A stretch of DNA of 64,000 bases from NCBI RefSeq assembly GCF_026914185.1, contig NC_070559.1:7919501-7983500 (forward strand). The letters run 5' to 3'. This document shows positions 1 through 14,609 of the stretch, piece by piece (position 1 is the first letter of the stretch; each line of letters opens with the position of its first letter). A program made the position numbers and the translations under genes. The notes beneath the pieces are model-generated. The model searched no databases and was not told where the DNA came from. It saw only the letters and a program-made list of their open reading frames with translations. This stretch comes from Puccinia triticina (taxonomy: Eukaryota; Basidiomycota; Pucciniomycetes; Pucciniales; Pucciniaceae).

Positions 1-32
1 ATTTATTTATTAAAGCAAGAAATTTGTAAAGT

Positions 33-983
33 TTAATCAAAATGGTGAAGGATATCGTTTTTTGATTCTAAATCTTGCAAAACTAATGAGAGCTTATGAA
101 TTGGGAAGTTTTCTAGCAATTCTAATCTATCAAAATCAGCTTTGGTTCTGTAATATGGTTCAAATTCATCATATGAAAATTGTTGAACTATTGCATTCTT
201 TTGACTGAAATCTCTATGGTTAAGTATGGTTTTGATGACCTTTTTAGGTAAAATTGCTAGCTTGTTTTCCTGTTCTCCGCTTCCCAAATTATCAAGAAGA
301 AGTTGAAAGTTGACATCATAGTCTTCTTGGTAGTATTTCTTCAAGAAATTCCTTTCTGGTGTTTCAATCCATGGGAGATAGTTGTACTTGTTTGGGAAAA
401 ATACTTTGGCAAGTACTTTTGCCATGTAATGTGAATATCTCTTGGAGGTTTTTTCAAGCCAGGACTTATCTTCTAATCCAAGGATTAAAATTACTGTCAA
501 AACTCTGTTCAAGTTGATTCCATTTGAATAAAGCTCATCTTGAAAGTCTTTTTTCATTATGACATTCAGGTATTTATTTTCATCAATTATGTGTAAGAAT
601 TCAGGATGTGCAAAATGTATTCTTGGAGAGATTCTCTCTCTGAATTCTTTCCTTCCAAAAATTGACTCAAAATAATTGGATTTAAATTGGTCATTAGATG
701 TAATTGATGCAACACTGAAAAGAGGATGAAATCCAGCCTCCAACTTTTCTCTATCCTCAATTCCATAATCACCAAAAAAACCAAAGTTCTTTTCATATTC
801 ACGGCCATATTGTGTACCTATGTCAATGTCAGATTCAGCACCAAGTTTTTTGACTTTGTCACCAGCGTTTTGTATAAGTTTCTGGGCAAATTGCTTTGAC
901 AGGGTAAGCATTCTCCTGAAAGCCTCAGTCTCACCAACTTGATTCTTCAAAATGTGGTAAATTTTCCTGAAAATTGTTTCATC
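33..983 (-). pseudogene. Open C-terminal continuation of the upstream gene, beyond an in-frame TAA
   Basis: After the TAA at 986-984 the same reading frame stays open on the minus strand to a stop at 33-35, about 316 codons. The residues look like a folded domain (for example SWLEKTSKRYSHYMAKVL and NKYNYLPWIETPERNFL) and not random translation. No ATG lies near its beginning; an isolated reading would have to start at a TTG at 950. Two explanations fit: a nonsense mutation truncating the gene, or a small frame-preserving intron covering the TAA. The obvious candidate intron (GTATTT at about 1004 to TTTTCAG at about 967) is 38 bases, which breaks the frame. A weaker donor 13 bases upstream would give 51 bases and keep it. 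The function is unknown. Confidence 0.45.
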
Positions 984-3725
984 TTATATGTTTCCGTGAA
1001 ATACCATGAGTTGGAACAGATGCATCTCCAATTCTTCAAGACCAATATGTTTCTCATTTTGGTTTGATTTCAAGTGATTTGAAATCAGTTCCATGAATTT
1101 TTCTTTAGATCTTCTTTCATCAAATAAATCTTCTTCACCTGGGAACCAATCTTTGTAAATTCTTGCTATTTTATCATTTTTGTTTTTGCCAGTAGCCAAT
1201 GTCTTCCATTCTTTATTAATTGATGCCAATCTCCTGTTCAGTGGTATTGAAAATAATTCTCTAAATGTTCTTTGGATGCAATCTTCAGCAGTGAATAAAG
1301 TTCTTATAGATGAGCTTTCTGATGCACTTTGATTAGCATCCTTTGGAAAAAGATAAATATGTTAAGCATTGATAAATGAAGCACACTTATGAAAAAGATT
1401 GAATAAGCTGTTACTTACATTTTTTCCTTTTTTTATTCCTGCATCATCAAGATAAATATCATCTTTATTGACTGCATTTCCACCTTTTTCTCTGGAATGA
1501 ATGTAGTCAAAATTGGTTCAGATTCTTATGAGGAAATTTATAAGCAAGATGATCACTTACTTTTCAAAAGATTTGTTTTTTCCTTTGTGATTTCCTCTTT
1601 GTTTCTTCTTTTTGGAACTTGATTGTAATTGTGACTCTGAGGGCTTATTTTCATCTTCTCTACTTCAAACCAAGAAATTAAATTCAGGAAAGTACAGCAA
1701 AGGCCAATGGCAAGAATCAATATCATTACAATGGGGTTGCAATAAATCAGGAATTTGAGTGAACTGGATGGCTACCTTTTCCCTTGTATGAGTTTTTCTT
1801 CTTTATTAGAATGTGGGTCTTCCACTTTGACCTCCAAATTCTTGATATTGTCTTGGGAGTCATTGGAATTACCCTCTAGATTCCTGTGTAAAGAATAATC
1901 TTCAGTATAACTGATTGAGTCAGCATGCAATTCCTTGATCTGGTTGTTACTTGTTCCTGGAATTTCTTCAATTGAAACTGCTGCTTTACTATTGGATTTT
2001 GTGGCTTTCTTCTTTTTACTACATTGTGAGGAAGATAAAATAATCTGTCATTACCCAAGTTCAATAGAATGATTTCAGATGAAGGCTAGGAGTACCTTTT
2101 TGCTGATTTATTTATTTTTCTATCAAGGTTTTGGGGGATTTGCAATTGAACTGGATGATTTTGCATCCTTCAAATCAAGTCTGAAATGTCAGTTCCCTCT
2201 TCAACTCCCAAGAATGAAATTTATCAATTTCATATACTCACTCATTTTCAAACGAATTCTTGACTCCTTTCTTGAATTCAGGAATACTAGTTAAAACAGA
2301 TTGAGAGTTTTCAACTTTGGAAGCTATTGCTTTGTCCTTTGTTTTTGCTTCAGTTTTATCAGAATTTCCAGATAGTTTTGAAGCTTTTGGGCCACCTGTG
2401 ATTGCTTCCCAATCCTTTGAATCCTCTTTAGAAGCGTTTGGATTCACATGGAACTCCGCAGAGCTTGTTTGAGAAGATATGTGTACATAGTTATTCACTT
2501 CTCTGAGCAGCTCTTCAACTGCTTTTGAAACCTTGGCCACCTCTGGAAATTCTTGCGATTTGATCTGGCCTTGACTTGCTGTGGGAAACTTTTCCATCTC
2601 TGACAATTCTTTCAATGGTGGTTCTGATTCTTTTTCTGCACTCCCCAATATCTTTTGAATCCCATTGGGATTTGTACCCTTCTCTACTTGGGATTCTTTT
2701 GAAGCCCCATGAGACGCTTCAGGAGCTCCTTGGGCGAGCATAATCAATTTATCATTTATTTTTTTGATCTCATGTTCAGCTAAGCTTGTGCACTGTGGTT
2801 TCAACTTCTCTCGCCTTTCTATGATCATTGCAGTATCTGGGATCTCCATATTGCTCAATTCTCGCGAAATACCAAGGGTCTCGGTTGCTTTTCTGTTTGA
2901 CATTGGGGCTGTAGCTGACTCTAGAGGGCCCTGTTGAGACCCTTTTCCGCTGGAAAGGTCCTTATTGCGCCAGATTTGAGTTTTGCCCCTATTTACTTGA
3001 TTGAAATTTCCAGACCCTGTGCTTTGCGTTTCACGGCCCGGCCTAGAGAAAGTGTTCCCAGGAAAGTGGCCATGTGCTACATTTCCACCTGGCGCAGGAT
3101 GCCAATTGCTTGGGAAGTTCGGTTGATGTCCTATTTGTGGTGCTATACCCCCTGGGAAGCTCGGCACATGTCCCATTTGAGGCGCCATATTTCCACCCGG
3201 CCCAGGATGCCGATGGTGTGCGAAGTTTGGTATCGGTCGATGTCCTATTTGTGATGCTATGTATCCACCCGACCCAGGATGCCAATCCCCTGGGAAGTTC
3301 GGCACATGTCCCATTTGAGGTGCCGTTTGTCCATCAGGCCCGGGATGCCATTGGTGGGCGAAGTTTGTTTGATACCCCATCGGTGGCATCTGAATTGGCG
3401 GATTCGGCATCAGTTCATGAGTTCGGGCAGGATTTCCTCCCGCTGGGGTTGGCATAAACCCGCCGAAGATCATTCCTGGATAATACCAGGGCACTAAGTT
3501 CATATTGGCATCCGGTGGCTGTGGAATATTACTATAAGTCATTTGCGGGGGTATGGTAGTTGGATGGTTGACCATTCCGCTCGCAGCGGAATATGGCTCA
3601 CGCCATCCCTGTTGCATTGGCTTTCCCAAAACGCTTGGTAAAAGATTGATGAGATGGAGCAGGGGGTTGGCCCCAACAGAGACAACAAGAGCTCGTGCCA
3701 CATTCCTGAGCAAGCGCCTCCGCAT
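984..3725 (-). CDS. Large Pro/Gly- and Lys/Ser-rich protein with signal-like N-terminus (hypothetical)
   Basis: No family is recognised. Predicted exons on the minus strand are 3725-2242, 2018-1776, 1659-1561, 1491-1419 and 1340 down to a TAA at 986-984. All junctions have GT-AG ends and keep phase, giving about 750 residues. The N-terminus is basic (MRRRLLRN) followed by a hydrophobic stretch to about residue 34, so secretion is likely (inference). Residues about 70-240 are rich in Pro, Gly, His and Gln. They hold imperfect repeats of a unit like NFPGDWHPGSGG followed by APQMGHVP. The middle is acidic and Ser/Lys-rich, with short KKKK runs at exons 2 and 3. The last exon is more globular in composition. 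The same frame continues open for about 310 codons beyond the TAA (next entry), so the true C-terminus is uncertain. AT-rich codon use matches the surrounding DNA. Confidence 0.6.
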
Positions 3726-4722
3726 TTTGGATATTTCTTATGTCTGACAGCTTGCAGGTAAACTAGAGCGAAAGATCATCAAATAATTAAAAGCTGAGAG
3801 TGCCACAAACAACCATCGAAGCGAACAATGGTTGCGACAACTTTCACTAGTGGCAGATCAGTGTTTTTATAGACTTCAGCTGAGCTGCAACTCTCAAAAC
3901 TGATATGTATTGCGCAGCGATGAAACATTTTTGTAATCATGTGCCGTTTTTCCTGAACGTCCGGTTAAGGCTTGCCATGTTTGATCAGGAATTGTGTTTG
4001 CAATCTAGCGTCATTGACTCATCAAGTATATTTATATGTATACACACAACCAAACACCTAGGATCACACGTGTCCCAGAAGGTCCCAGAGTTGAAAAGAA
4101 AATAAATAATTCAGTGCAAGCATGGAATGACGTTTTTTGATGACGTGTTGCAAAGCTATTGGCGCTCAGACGGTATAGATAGCTCAGGATAGCTCCTTAA
4201 CTTTCCGGGCCGCTCAAGTGAGTCAAACCCATGCACATATTTATTTCTCAGGAGAGAGATAAGCGGGCGATGGCCTTTTGTGACTGCTTATAACATATAC
4301 AGACACGGTGGTAGCCAGATCTAGCCAGATAGACTTTGGGGCTTGTCCCTGCTCCACCAAACTCTCTGTTAATGGGACCGGAGTCGCCGACGGCAAAAAT
4401 ATTTTTGCTTGTATCCTTGTCTCCATGTTCAAGCTAGCTGCCGAATACACAACTGGTCACAATACAATGTTAAGGGCGAAGGTAGCGCGGAAGAAATCAC
4501 TGGGAGCTCGCAAGTTGATGAAACATCTTAAGAATTATGATCAAATCAGACTTGAGGAGGGTTTTTTCCCACACGCCATACAGAAAAGGCCAAAGATGTA
4601 GGATTGAGAAGCCCAGGAGAGCTTGATAAAGTTTTAATTTTTCTAGTTTACCATTAATATGTATCATTTTATGTTTTTTAGGGTACAATAAGTATGGAAA
4701 GATGGATCAAGTGAAAGGGGGG
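3726..4722. other. Intergenic region
   Basis: No convincing gene. It holds the 5' flank of the large minus-strand gene and the 3' flank of RTR1. Short open frames here have no coding character. Confidence 0.6.
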
Positions 4723-5992
4723 TCATGTAGACTGAAGTCCAAGCTGATCGCGCAAAGCCATAGCTTGATCAATAGCATACTGATCCTCGACAGAGCCGAC
4801 ATTATATATGATCTCGGCTTCGAGGAGACCTGGTATAGGAGCCTCTGATTCAAAAGCGGAAGGAAGCGTGTCATGATCATCGTGAGGTCGAGTCTTAGAG
4901 CCAAGGGAGCGATGGGGGTTGGAGTTCGAATGTATCGCTTGAGAGGTGAGCGTTTGAATGAGCACAGGAGATAGCTCGTGGATCGGATTGAGATCTTGAT
5001 CAGACTTGAGTAGATTGACAGATGCTCCTGTGAGGGGGCAGTCGGAGAAAGTGGAGGGCTTGAAAAATCTCTGGTCAGGGTCCTGATCATTTGACGGGTG
5101 TGGTGCGAGGGGGATCGATGTGCTAGATGATGATAGTATAGCTTGAGGAGGGTGTTCGATGATCCGGATGGATGAAAAGATTGGATTCAGGTTCTTGTCG
5201 ACCCATTTAGCCTTATTGTGAGATTGCAATTGGGTCAGTAAAGGTTCGAGAAAGTCGTGTTTTGGCTTTGTTTGTTGGTCTTCATCTGACGCGGGGCCGT
5301 TGTCTAGAGGAACAGCTTGTTGATTTGTCAAGGTATTTGAATGAGTTGCAGGTCGATTATCAAATTGATCCAGATCTTCTAGTAAAACGATTTTGGAAGC
5401 TCCATCCCTGGCGTCATCATTAGTATTGCCGATGTGATTATCCGTGTTTCGAGATCGGAGTGAAGGATTTTTCAAGATTCGCGTTAGATAGTAGTCACTT
5501 CGAGCCTGACATTTTTCACTACAAAACCGAGGTTCTTGCGGCTGATTCGCAGATATGGTCGAGGTGACCGTCTTCCAAGTAGAAGAACTCTCAGCGGTGT
5601 CCTTGGGATAGCTAGAATTTCTTGGATTTCTGCGGATAGGAGTGACAATCGTCTTTTCCTTGGGTACTTCTAAGCAGATTGGATAGCCACACAAATTGTT
5701 CATATTCCTTTCGATTAAAATCTCATCCTCGTAGTCAGCTGGGCTGATAAATTGGACCTAAAAATACACAGCGGGTGTAGGGTCAGCTAGTTTTTCTATT
5801 TCACAAATGTTTTTTTATCATCAGAGCAAAGTAAGAGAAATAGGCAGGACGAACGGCTCGTTTAAGATCGTCTGACCCAATTGTCTTTCGGTCTGCCTCG
5901 TTATCATTGGTCAGGAAGACGATCCAATCCAGCGCAGACTCGCGCTTCGAAAACATCCGATCAAATCTGTTCTTTGATCCTGTGGCCACCAT
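4723..5992 (-). CDS. RTR1: RNA polymerase II CTD phosphatase Rtr1/RPAP2 family
   Basis: Rtr1/RPAP2 proteins remove Ser5 phosphate from the Pol II C-terminal domain and shuttle with Pol II between cytoplasm and nucleus (family knowledge). The signature is read across the main exon start: ISPADYEDEILIERN leads into MNNLCGYPIC, then FCSEKCQARSDYY. This gives the atypical zinc site CX4C...CX3C. The main exon runs 5757-4723. The preceding exon ends at about 5855 with DDLKRA, so the join reads LKRAVQFISPADY. That has the same spacing as LKECGKFITPAHY in human RPAP2, which supports the weak GTTCGT donor. The first in-frame ATG is at 5992, giving about 390 residues. The frame stays open upstream to about 6141, and a possible acceptor at 6084 could join another exon, so the N-terminus is provisional. 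The C-terminal 230 residues are polar and low in complexity. Confidence 0.85.
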
Positions 5993-6837
5993 CCTCAGTT
6001 TATCATTCAAACCCTCGGCTGCTACCCGAAGTCCCTGTTGTGTGATTGTTCCTTGGCGTTCCGCTGATGGTGATTCTGATATTCTGCACGTCAATCTGAT
6101 GACAAGCGAAGTGAAACACGGCAGCTCCAGAGCCTCATCAGGGTGTCACATAATTCCCCCTGTGACAGTCAGACATCAGTAAAAATACATGGATGTCTGC
6201 TTCAAACCTCTTCTCAGCAGTCACTGCCCGAGTTATCATCACATGCGTCAGACTCGAATTGCATGATAAGCTGGTCAGTTTCAGGGCGTCATTTCACCCA
6301 GTTGCTACAAGCCGGGTCTGGTGGGAGAGGTGATGGTTTAAGGGATGCCTCCAGTAGCCTACACAGTTGCACCACCTGGGCTCCTTGGGGCGGTGTGGAT
6401 AGCTACTCATGTGACGTTGAATCCGATGAAACTTGAGAGAAAGACAGAAGTTTAAGTGGAGTCGAGTCATCCTTGGAACGGTCTCCCCCTCCTCCCTCGA
6501 GCATGAAGACTGCAGTGATTCGTGCCAGAAAAACACTTTTGATCCCCTATCTTCAGTCTGACAAGTTAGCATGATGCCGCAACACCTCTCATGCGGTGTC
6601 AGGATTTGCCTGCTCATTGAGGTGTGTTTTATTTTGACTCCCTTGCGAAGTTGGGGGATGTTTCAAAGATGTCGGGTTAGCAGTTCGGCCCGGTGTTGCA
6701 CATACATATGCAGTTTCCAAGACCACCTTCCTCTTAAAAGAGCTTTCAGAGAAACTTCACATTTTTTCCATTGCTAAGTTCCTAGTGGGCGATCATCATT
6801 CCAATAAGCTTTGAAAAAAGGTACGGCATAGATTTCG
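5993..6837. other. Divergent intergenic region between RTR1 and the next gene
   Basis: Probably the shared promoter region of two divergent genes, plus a possible 5' exon of RTR1 near 5993-6141. Open frames around 6143-6617 on both strands have no coding character. Confidence 0.5.
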
Positions 6838-8372
6838 ATGCCTTCAGGCAAATCCTCCTCCAACTCTTCTTCGAATCACCCGGGGTCAAAACACTCGCAC
6901 TCCAAGCCAAGCAAGCATCATGAGGATAAAAAATCGGGTCACCGCCGACATTCTCATGGGAAGCTTGTGCCAACTAGCCATTCCGGCGGTAAAATAGAAC
7001 TCGCAGAGCACACAGGCTCCATCTCTCATCGTTATCAGAAGTCCGAATCAAAAGATGATCACAGACAAGAGCTCTATCAGCTGGACGAGGGATCCCAAAT
7101 TTGGCGAACATCTGATGGCACCGTAATGTATTGGGAGGTCCACAAGCTATCCTATGAAGAACTCTCAGAAGCGATTTGGAATTGGGCTGAACGTGGACTG
7201 GAGCCAACCCAGAAGCTGTATATGGCAAGCCTTCGTCCTCCTCACGCTGGCCATCGATCGGGACTGTTGGACTTTTTTTGCTCCCATCGTCAAAAGCTGG
7301 TCCGTGATCATGTAAGCTGCCATTTGATTAATTTTATCCCATCACTATCCGTGAATGAAGCTCACGTGAAGTTATCTCTTGATTCCCTGAACGATTTAAC
7401 AGATTCAGCGAATTTACAGTGAGTGATCTTTTCCAAGCGGACTTAATTTTTTTGCAGATTCTAAGATAAATTATTCTTCTACCCCTACTCCCAGGCGACC
7501 TCTATCTTATTTTGCGCACTTGGACCGAGCTCAAGCAATACCTAGAGCAACTAAGCGAGAAAAACGTCCCGCAAGAAAGCAGCCAAACCCTCCAAAAGAT
7601 CGAGAACAGACTTACTTTCCATTTGATGGTTGCCTTGAGAGAGTATGGCGGCCTGCCTCTTGACGCGAAGCATCCAGACAAGCCCAGCTGGCCTTCATCG
7701 GGTGATAAAAATCTCAAAACGACTCGTCTTGAGCCAGCAGCTCTAGCTTCCACTTCCAACTCGACATTCACACCTAGTATCCATAGTGAGAAAAGCAGCG
7801 AAAGGGGTAAAAATACCGACAGTAAAGCAATCTGTTGTCATTGTCATCAAATATTGGACCACAAAGAAACTGAAGAGACATTAAAACATAGTACCAAGTT
7901 ATCCATACCCGCATCGGCATCCACGCGTAAGGAAGAATCCTCCAACTCACGCTCTCAAACCTCAAGGTCATCCAGTCGGAAAGCGGATAACCACCGAGGT
8001 CAGTCGAAGAGCCGGAAAGGAGATGAACCTAGAAGCAAATCAAGAAGCCGAAAGGAGAGGGAAAACAAACCTGAAGCAAAAGATTTCGAAGGAAAAGATC
8101 CATCAAGCTCTACTCGGGAAGCCGCGAAAAAAAATGTGAACTCGAATCGGTAAGTAATTTCAACGTAAAGAGAAAGCTATTTGCGCTTTCGTGATTTTCT
8201 GAATGAATGTGGTTCTCTATATTCCTGATGGATGCTTGGAATTTTTCCTCAAACTCATAGAAGTCGACATTCTGAAGAGAAGAAGAGTTACGACTCGGAC
8301 AATTCAAGTCTAATTTCTTTTGATTCAACGCAGTTCTCAAACGCCTTTGGAATGATATTCCATCATCGTTAA
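6838..8372 (+). CDS. Ser/Lys/Arg-rich protein, unrecognised
   Basis: Predicted exons are 6838-7311, 7403-7418 (a 16-base microexon), 7495-8149 and 8261-8372. All have GT-AG ends and compatible phase, giving 418 residues. The first 45 residues are Ser/His/Lys-rich and disordered. Residues about 75-215 look folded and helical: QLDEGSQIWRTSDGTVMYW, then SYEELSEAIWNWAERGLEP, then after splicing KLVRDHIQRIYSDLYLILR and WTELKQYLEQLS. The rest is a Ser/Arg/Lys-rich tail (SRSSSRKADNHRGQ, KSRSRKERENK) reminiscent of nuclear RNA-associated proteins, but composition alone does not assign a function. The 7312-7402 intron and the microexon are needed to keep the helical region in frame. No catalytic motif is seen. 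Confidence 0.6.
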
Positions 8373-8675
8373 TTTTCCAACTGGAGCATTTTCGAGTTCC
8401 TTTCCTCAACCTCAACCTTTCTCTCTTCTAGATATATATAAACCCAGAAACTCGGATAAAAATAAGGACCATCTCTTCAAGCTTCGGGATTATCTTGTTA
8501 ACAGGGACAGTAGAAATACACAAATTTATTTTTGTTTTGCTTTTTTTTTTGTTCGGAAATAGACTATGCGCGTTGAGCTTGAAGTGGACGTTTTGCTGAT
8601 TACATTTTAGGTTAGAAAAAAATAGAAAACGTATGAACACCTGAAATTCCAACCTTATACATTGCTAAATGTTCA

Positions 8676-8880
8676 AGGGGGGGATTCACAATTGAATGTT
8701 ACAAATCTTTGGAGGTCAATTTAACTGTTAAGGCAGTTATGAACAAAATTTTAAAATTTTAGCAAGCTGTCTGGGATGGGTGTTGCTCATCAATCAGTGC
8801 AGCTTCCCAATTTAAAAAAAATCATAAACATGTTAAAATGTGCTCTAAAGTTTTGCAAATTTCAATTGTGAACCCCCCTA
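8676..8880. mobile_element. MITE with GGGGGG-TTCACAATTGAA terminal inverted repeats
   Basis: The left end reads GGGGGGGATTCACAATTGAA. The right end is its imperfect inverse, with similarity continuing about 40 bases inward (CAAA-CTTT). The element is 205 bp and has no open frame. Its ends resemble those of the 63.0-63.8 kb element (GGGGGGTTCACG, flanked by TA), which suggests one TA-targeting family (inference). Confidence 0.65.
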
Positions 8881-9062
8881 TAACTGTGTCACTTGATAAC
8901 ACAATCACGACAAAAACTATTTGTTGGAGCTGTGAAAAAAGGTGGTGAGGATGTGGAGAAAATGGGCCAAGAGGAAAAAGGCTCAGCAACTGAGAATGAG
9001 GAAAGGGAGCCCTAAAAGGGGGCTAAGGCTGCTAGCTTGTGTAGAGACTGTAAAACAAAGAT

Positions 9063-9140
9063 GTGTCTGGTGAGAGTCAAACTCACAATCTCAGCTATGC
9101 AGAGACACATACTAGAGTGCTACCTTTACCAACTAGAATG
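9063..9140 (-). other. tRNA-like / SINE-head-like segment
   Basis: On the minus strand, TAGTTGGTAAAGG resembles an A box. GTGAG-TTTGACT-CTCAC forms a perfect five-pair T-arm with a B-box-like loop. No acceptor stem can be formed, so this is not a functional tRNA. A tRNA-derived SINE remnant is the best guess. Confidence 0.3.
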
Positions 9141-9676
9141 GCCCGCAAGGAGGTGAAAAACCAACAATTTTGTCACACTGAGGTTTTCTTGCGCGTGACT
9201 GCGCAAGTAGCTGCATTCACTGCAGATTTGTTGCTGGCAAAACATCAGTGCAACAAAATCCGCATTTTGTCACCTGCTTGCGGGCTGTGCAACTCGGCTA
9301 CAGACACTTGTGGCTGCCAGTTGGGTGGTTGGTTGGTAGTGCTCATGGGTTGATCCAACAGCCCACCATACTGTGGTGATACATCATGTTAGCAGATTAA
9401 CAGACAACTCAACAGCTTGTGCGGGGGAAAAAGGCACACACACTACAAGAGGCTGGATGTTGATCTCAGGGAACAGGCACAGAGAACTGATGAGGTTTGT
9501 TTCTTCTGTAAAACAGAGATTATAAACTATTACAACTGGGGGACAAGTTGTGGGCAGAAGGCAAACATGCATATTCATCTGGAGGGGGGAGAAAGGAGTG
9601 AAAGATGTGTGACAGGGAGAGAAATGGAAACCTGGGCAGTTGTAGTTTTGAAAAAGGTTGTGTTTGTCAGCATCAC

Positions 9677-9824
9677 TGGAGGACTTCCTGCCAATTTAGA
9701 AAGCAGGCCATTTTCTATTTTCTATTTCTAATTTCTACTTCTTAGCATAGGAACCACTTCTGCTCTCCTTCAAAAATGGAAAATAGCATTTAGCTGGTAT
9801 TCCAAACCAAAGGGAAGTCCTCCA
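9677..9824. mobile_element. 148-bp MITE with TGGAGGACTTCC termini
   Basis: The left end is TGGAGGACTTCCTG and the right end GGGAAGTCCTCCA, an inverted repeat of about 14 bases. A related 140-bp element with TGGATGACTTCCCG and GGGAAGTCCTCCA ends lies at 42674-42813. A third copy is split around 27.7/30.1 kb. It abuts the older element that follows. Confidence 0.6.
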
Positions 9825-10286
9825 TTATTATGCAATAAATATCACTGTGAAAAAAAACTCAAGAAACTGCTGCCAGTTGACATGCAATATTATTAGCGGG
9901 ATTCAAAGTAGACCCACACATGCCACTTGCAAGGCAAGGCAAGCCGGCGTTCAACTCAAATGTTGAAAGTTGACTTGCAGTCTCCCCGCAAAACTGGGTT
10001 ATGCAAAGTGACCTGCATGCACGCACTGGTCTACTGTGAAACCCCCTATTACAAAGGTGCTGTAATATTGCATGTCAACTGACAGCAGTTTCTTGAGTTT
10101 TTTTCACAGTGAATAATTGCCGCATGTCCCTTTACATTATGCAAAACATCATTTTTCAGCGTGATCATTTGGAATTAAACTGTCAACCTTTATGACAGCT
10201 TACTTACAAAAAATTATCCTAAACAAATGTGTTTTACAGTGTGTTTTGACATTATGCAGTGTAATACAATGCCGCCAAACACGGCC
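9822..10286. mobile_element. Old PIF/Harbinger-like MITE, interrupted by a younger MITE
   Basis: Bases 9825-9842 plus 10112-10286 align with the intact 222-bp element at 34527-34748: ATTATTATGCAATAAAT, then CATGTCCCTTTACATTATG, then AATTATCCTAAACAAATG, ending CGCCAAACACGGCC. The left terminal repeat is lost. The 9843-10111 MITE sits inside it. Confidence 0.65.
9843..10111. mobile_element. 269-bp MITE with CACTGTGAAAAAAACTCAAG termini
   Basis: The two ends are near-perfect inverted repeats of about 50 bases: CACTGTGAAAAAAACTCAAG, then AAACTGCTGCCAGTTGACAT. It is inserted into an older element at an AATA sequence that appears on both sides, a likely target duplication. The same terminal sequence occurs as an inverted pair at 43410 and 45194. 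Confidence 0.8.
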
Positions 10287-10679
10287 TAGATTAGATCTTT
10301 AGGCTGTTCAGACTCAAAGAAGCTGTTGGAGTACATGCGCTGTCACAAAATTCCCGTTGGCTCCGGCTGTGGAACTGAGTGTATGTACGCAGCATGCGGA
10401 AGCATCAAACCAAATGTGTTGAGGCCCGGCCAAGAACATTCTGCGCAAGTTGGCGCGCGGAGTGCGGTGGACCAGCATGAGCCGCACTGCGGAAGCGCAT
10501 CTGCACCCGGTCTCAAGCCCTCGGGTCTCTGTCCCACCAACCATCAAATCCACCGAATCCCCCTTTCACCACATCCCCATTCACTTCCCCCCTGCACCCA
10601 CACCAGCCAATCCTCACATCTCGAGGTCCATTCAATAATCTGGGACACTTCATTCTACTCTAGTCAATCCTACTTCAAC

Positions 10680-13455
<2,776 letters not shown>

Positions 13456-14609
13456 TATGCTGTGAAGGAAACTCGCCCGTTTCTCTTCCCAAGCGTGTTT
13501 AAGACCGTGAACTGCCAGCTCTCCTCGCCTCTAGCTCCTCAATTTTCTGACCCTTGTACGATGAAGGATTCCACAGATCATCTGGATATTGTATCTCGAT
13601 TGCTGCCTTTGATCCATGATTTACAAACCTCAACCTCCCTGAGGGATTCGTCGCTTCCTTTTGTTTTATCCCTGATTTTCCTTCCTTCTATTAGATGATG
13701 CAACGCTTCCGAGCAACATAGAAATTGGCAATTGCAGCTAGCTAGGTCCAACTCCCACACCCTCAACGATCTCACATGGAAGACTTCCATCGTGAGGAAA
13801 TTGATGTGGGAGAGAGTGCAGTTTTCAAAAAAAAGAAGAAGAAAAAAAAAAGCGGGAAAATCACGTTGTGAATGCCTCAAAAGGAGTTTGAATCTTTCAC
13901 AATTTGACTTGTTCAAGTCAGGATTTTCTGCCCAATGTATGTACAATTTTGCAAGGTACCATCTTTACAAGGTCATACCTTGCACAAGTTCCTTGCAAAA
14001 ATGCACCTCAGTTTCTTCATACAGCAATGGCAGAAAAGCTTGCCAAATTTTGTGGCTGAAATGATTTCTGCAATTCAGCCACAGGCCTGTACAGCTTCAC
14101 TGTCCAGGCAGTCAACACCTGTTTGGGCGGCTGGTTTTGCTTGACATGGGTGCTGTGCCTGGCAAGGGGCAAGGGAGGCAGGAGTGGCGAGGGCCCGCAT
14201 CAAGGTAAAATTGCTCTAGGAATCCAATGGTGGGGCCCTTGGGGCTCCAAAGAAGAAACTAGGGTTTTTCTTCTGATGGCATCCCTGACGTACAGGCCGA
14301 GCCATACAGGCTTTGAGGCTGAAATCAGCGGTCCAAAAGCTGACCGCAAGCTTTTCTGCCATTGCTGTATGCAATTTTACAAGGGACTTTTCACAAGGAC
14401 TTTGGTTACAAGGTGGAAATTTGGAAAACACCTTGTAAAATTACACATTGGCTGGTGTACCTTGTAAAAAAAATCAATATCCCCATTTTTTGCCTCTCTA
14501 GTGACTTGATTACTTTTTTTTGGAAATTTGCTATCACAACAAAAAAATTGCTGTCTGTTGAAATTCAAGATGGTCTGGGATAATGGTGATTCAAATTCCA
14601 CCAAAGTAC

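Larger units (their letters stand above)
8373..10621. other. Gene-free region with nested small transposons
   Basis: No coding sequence is supported. The stretch holds at least four inverted-repeat elements (separate entries) and a tRNA-like segment. The part 8881-9660 has no recognised content except that segment. Confidence 0.6.

Noticed and set aside
2934..3457. Overlapping frames opposite the repeat region of the first gene
   Set aside because: They mirror the Pro/Gly-rich repeats of the minus-strand exon and have no independent evidence.
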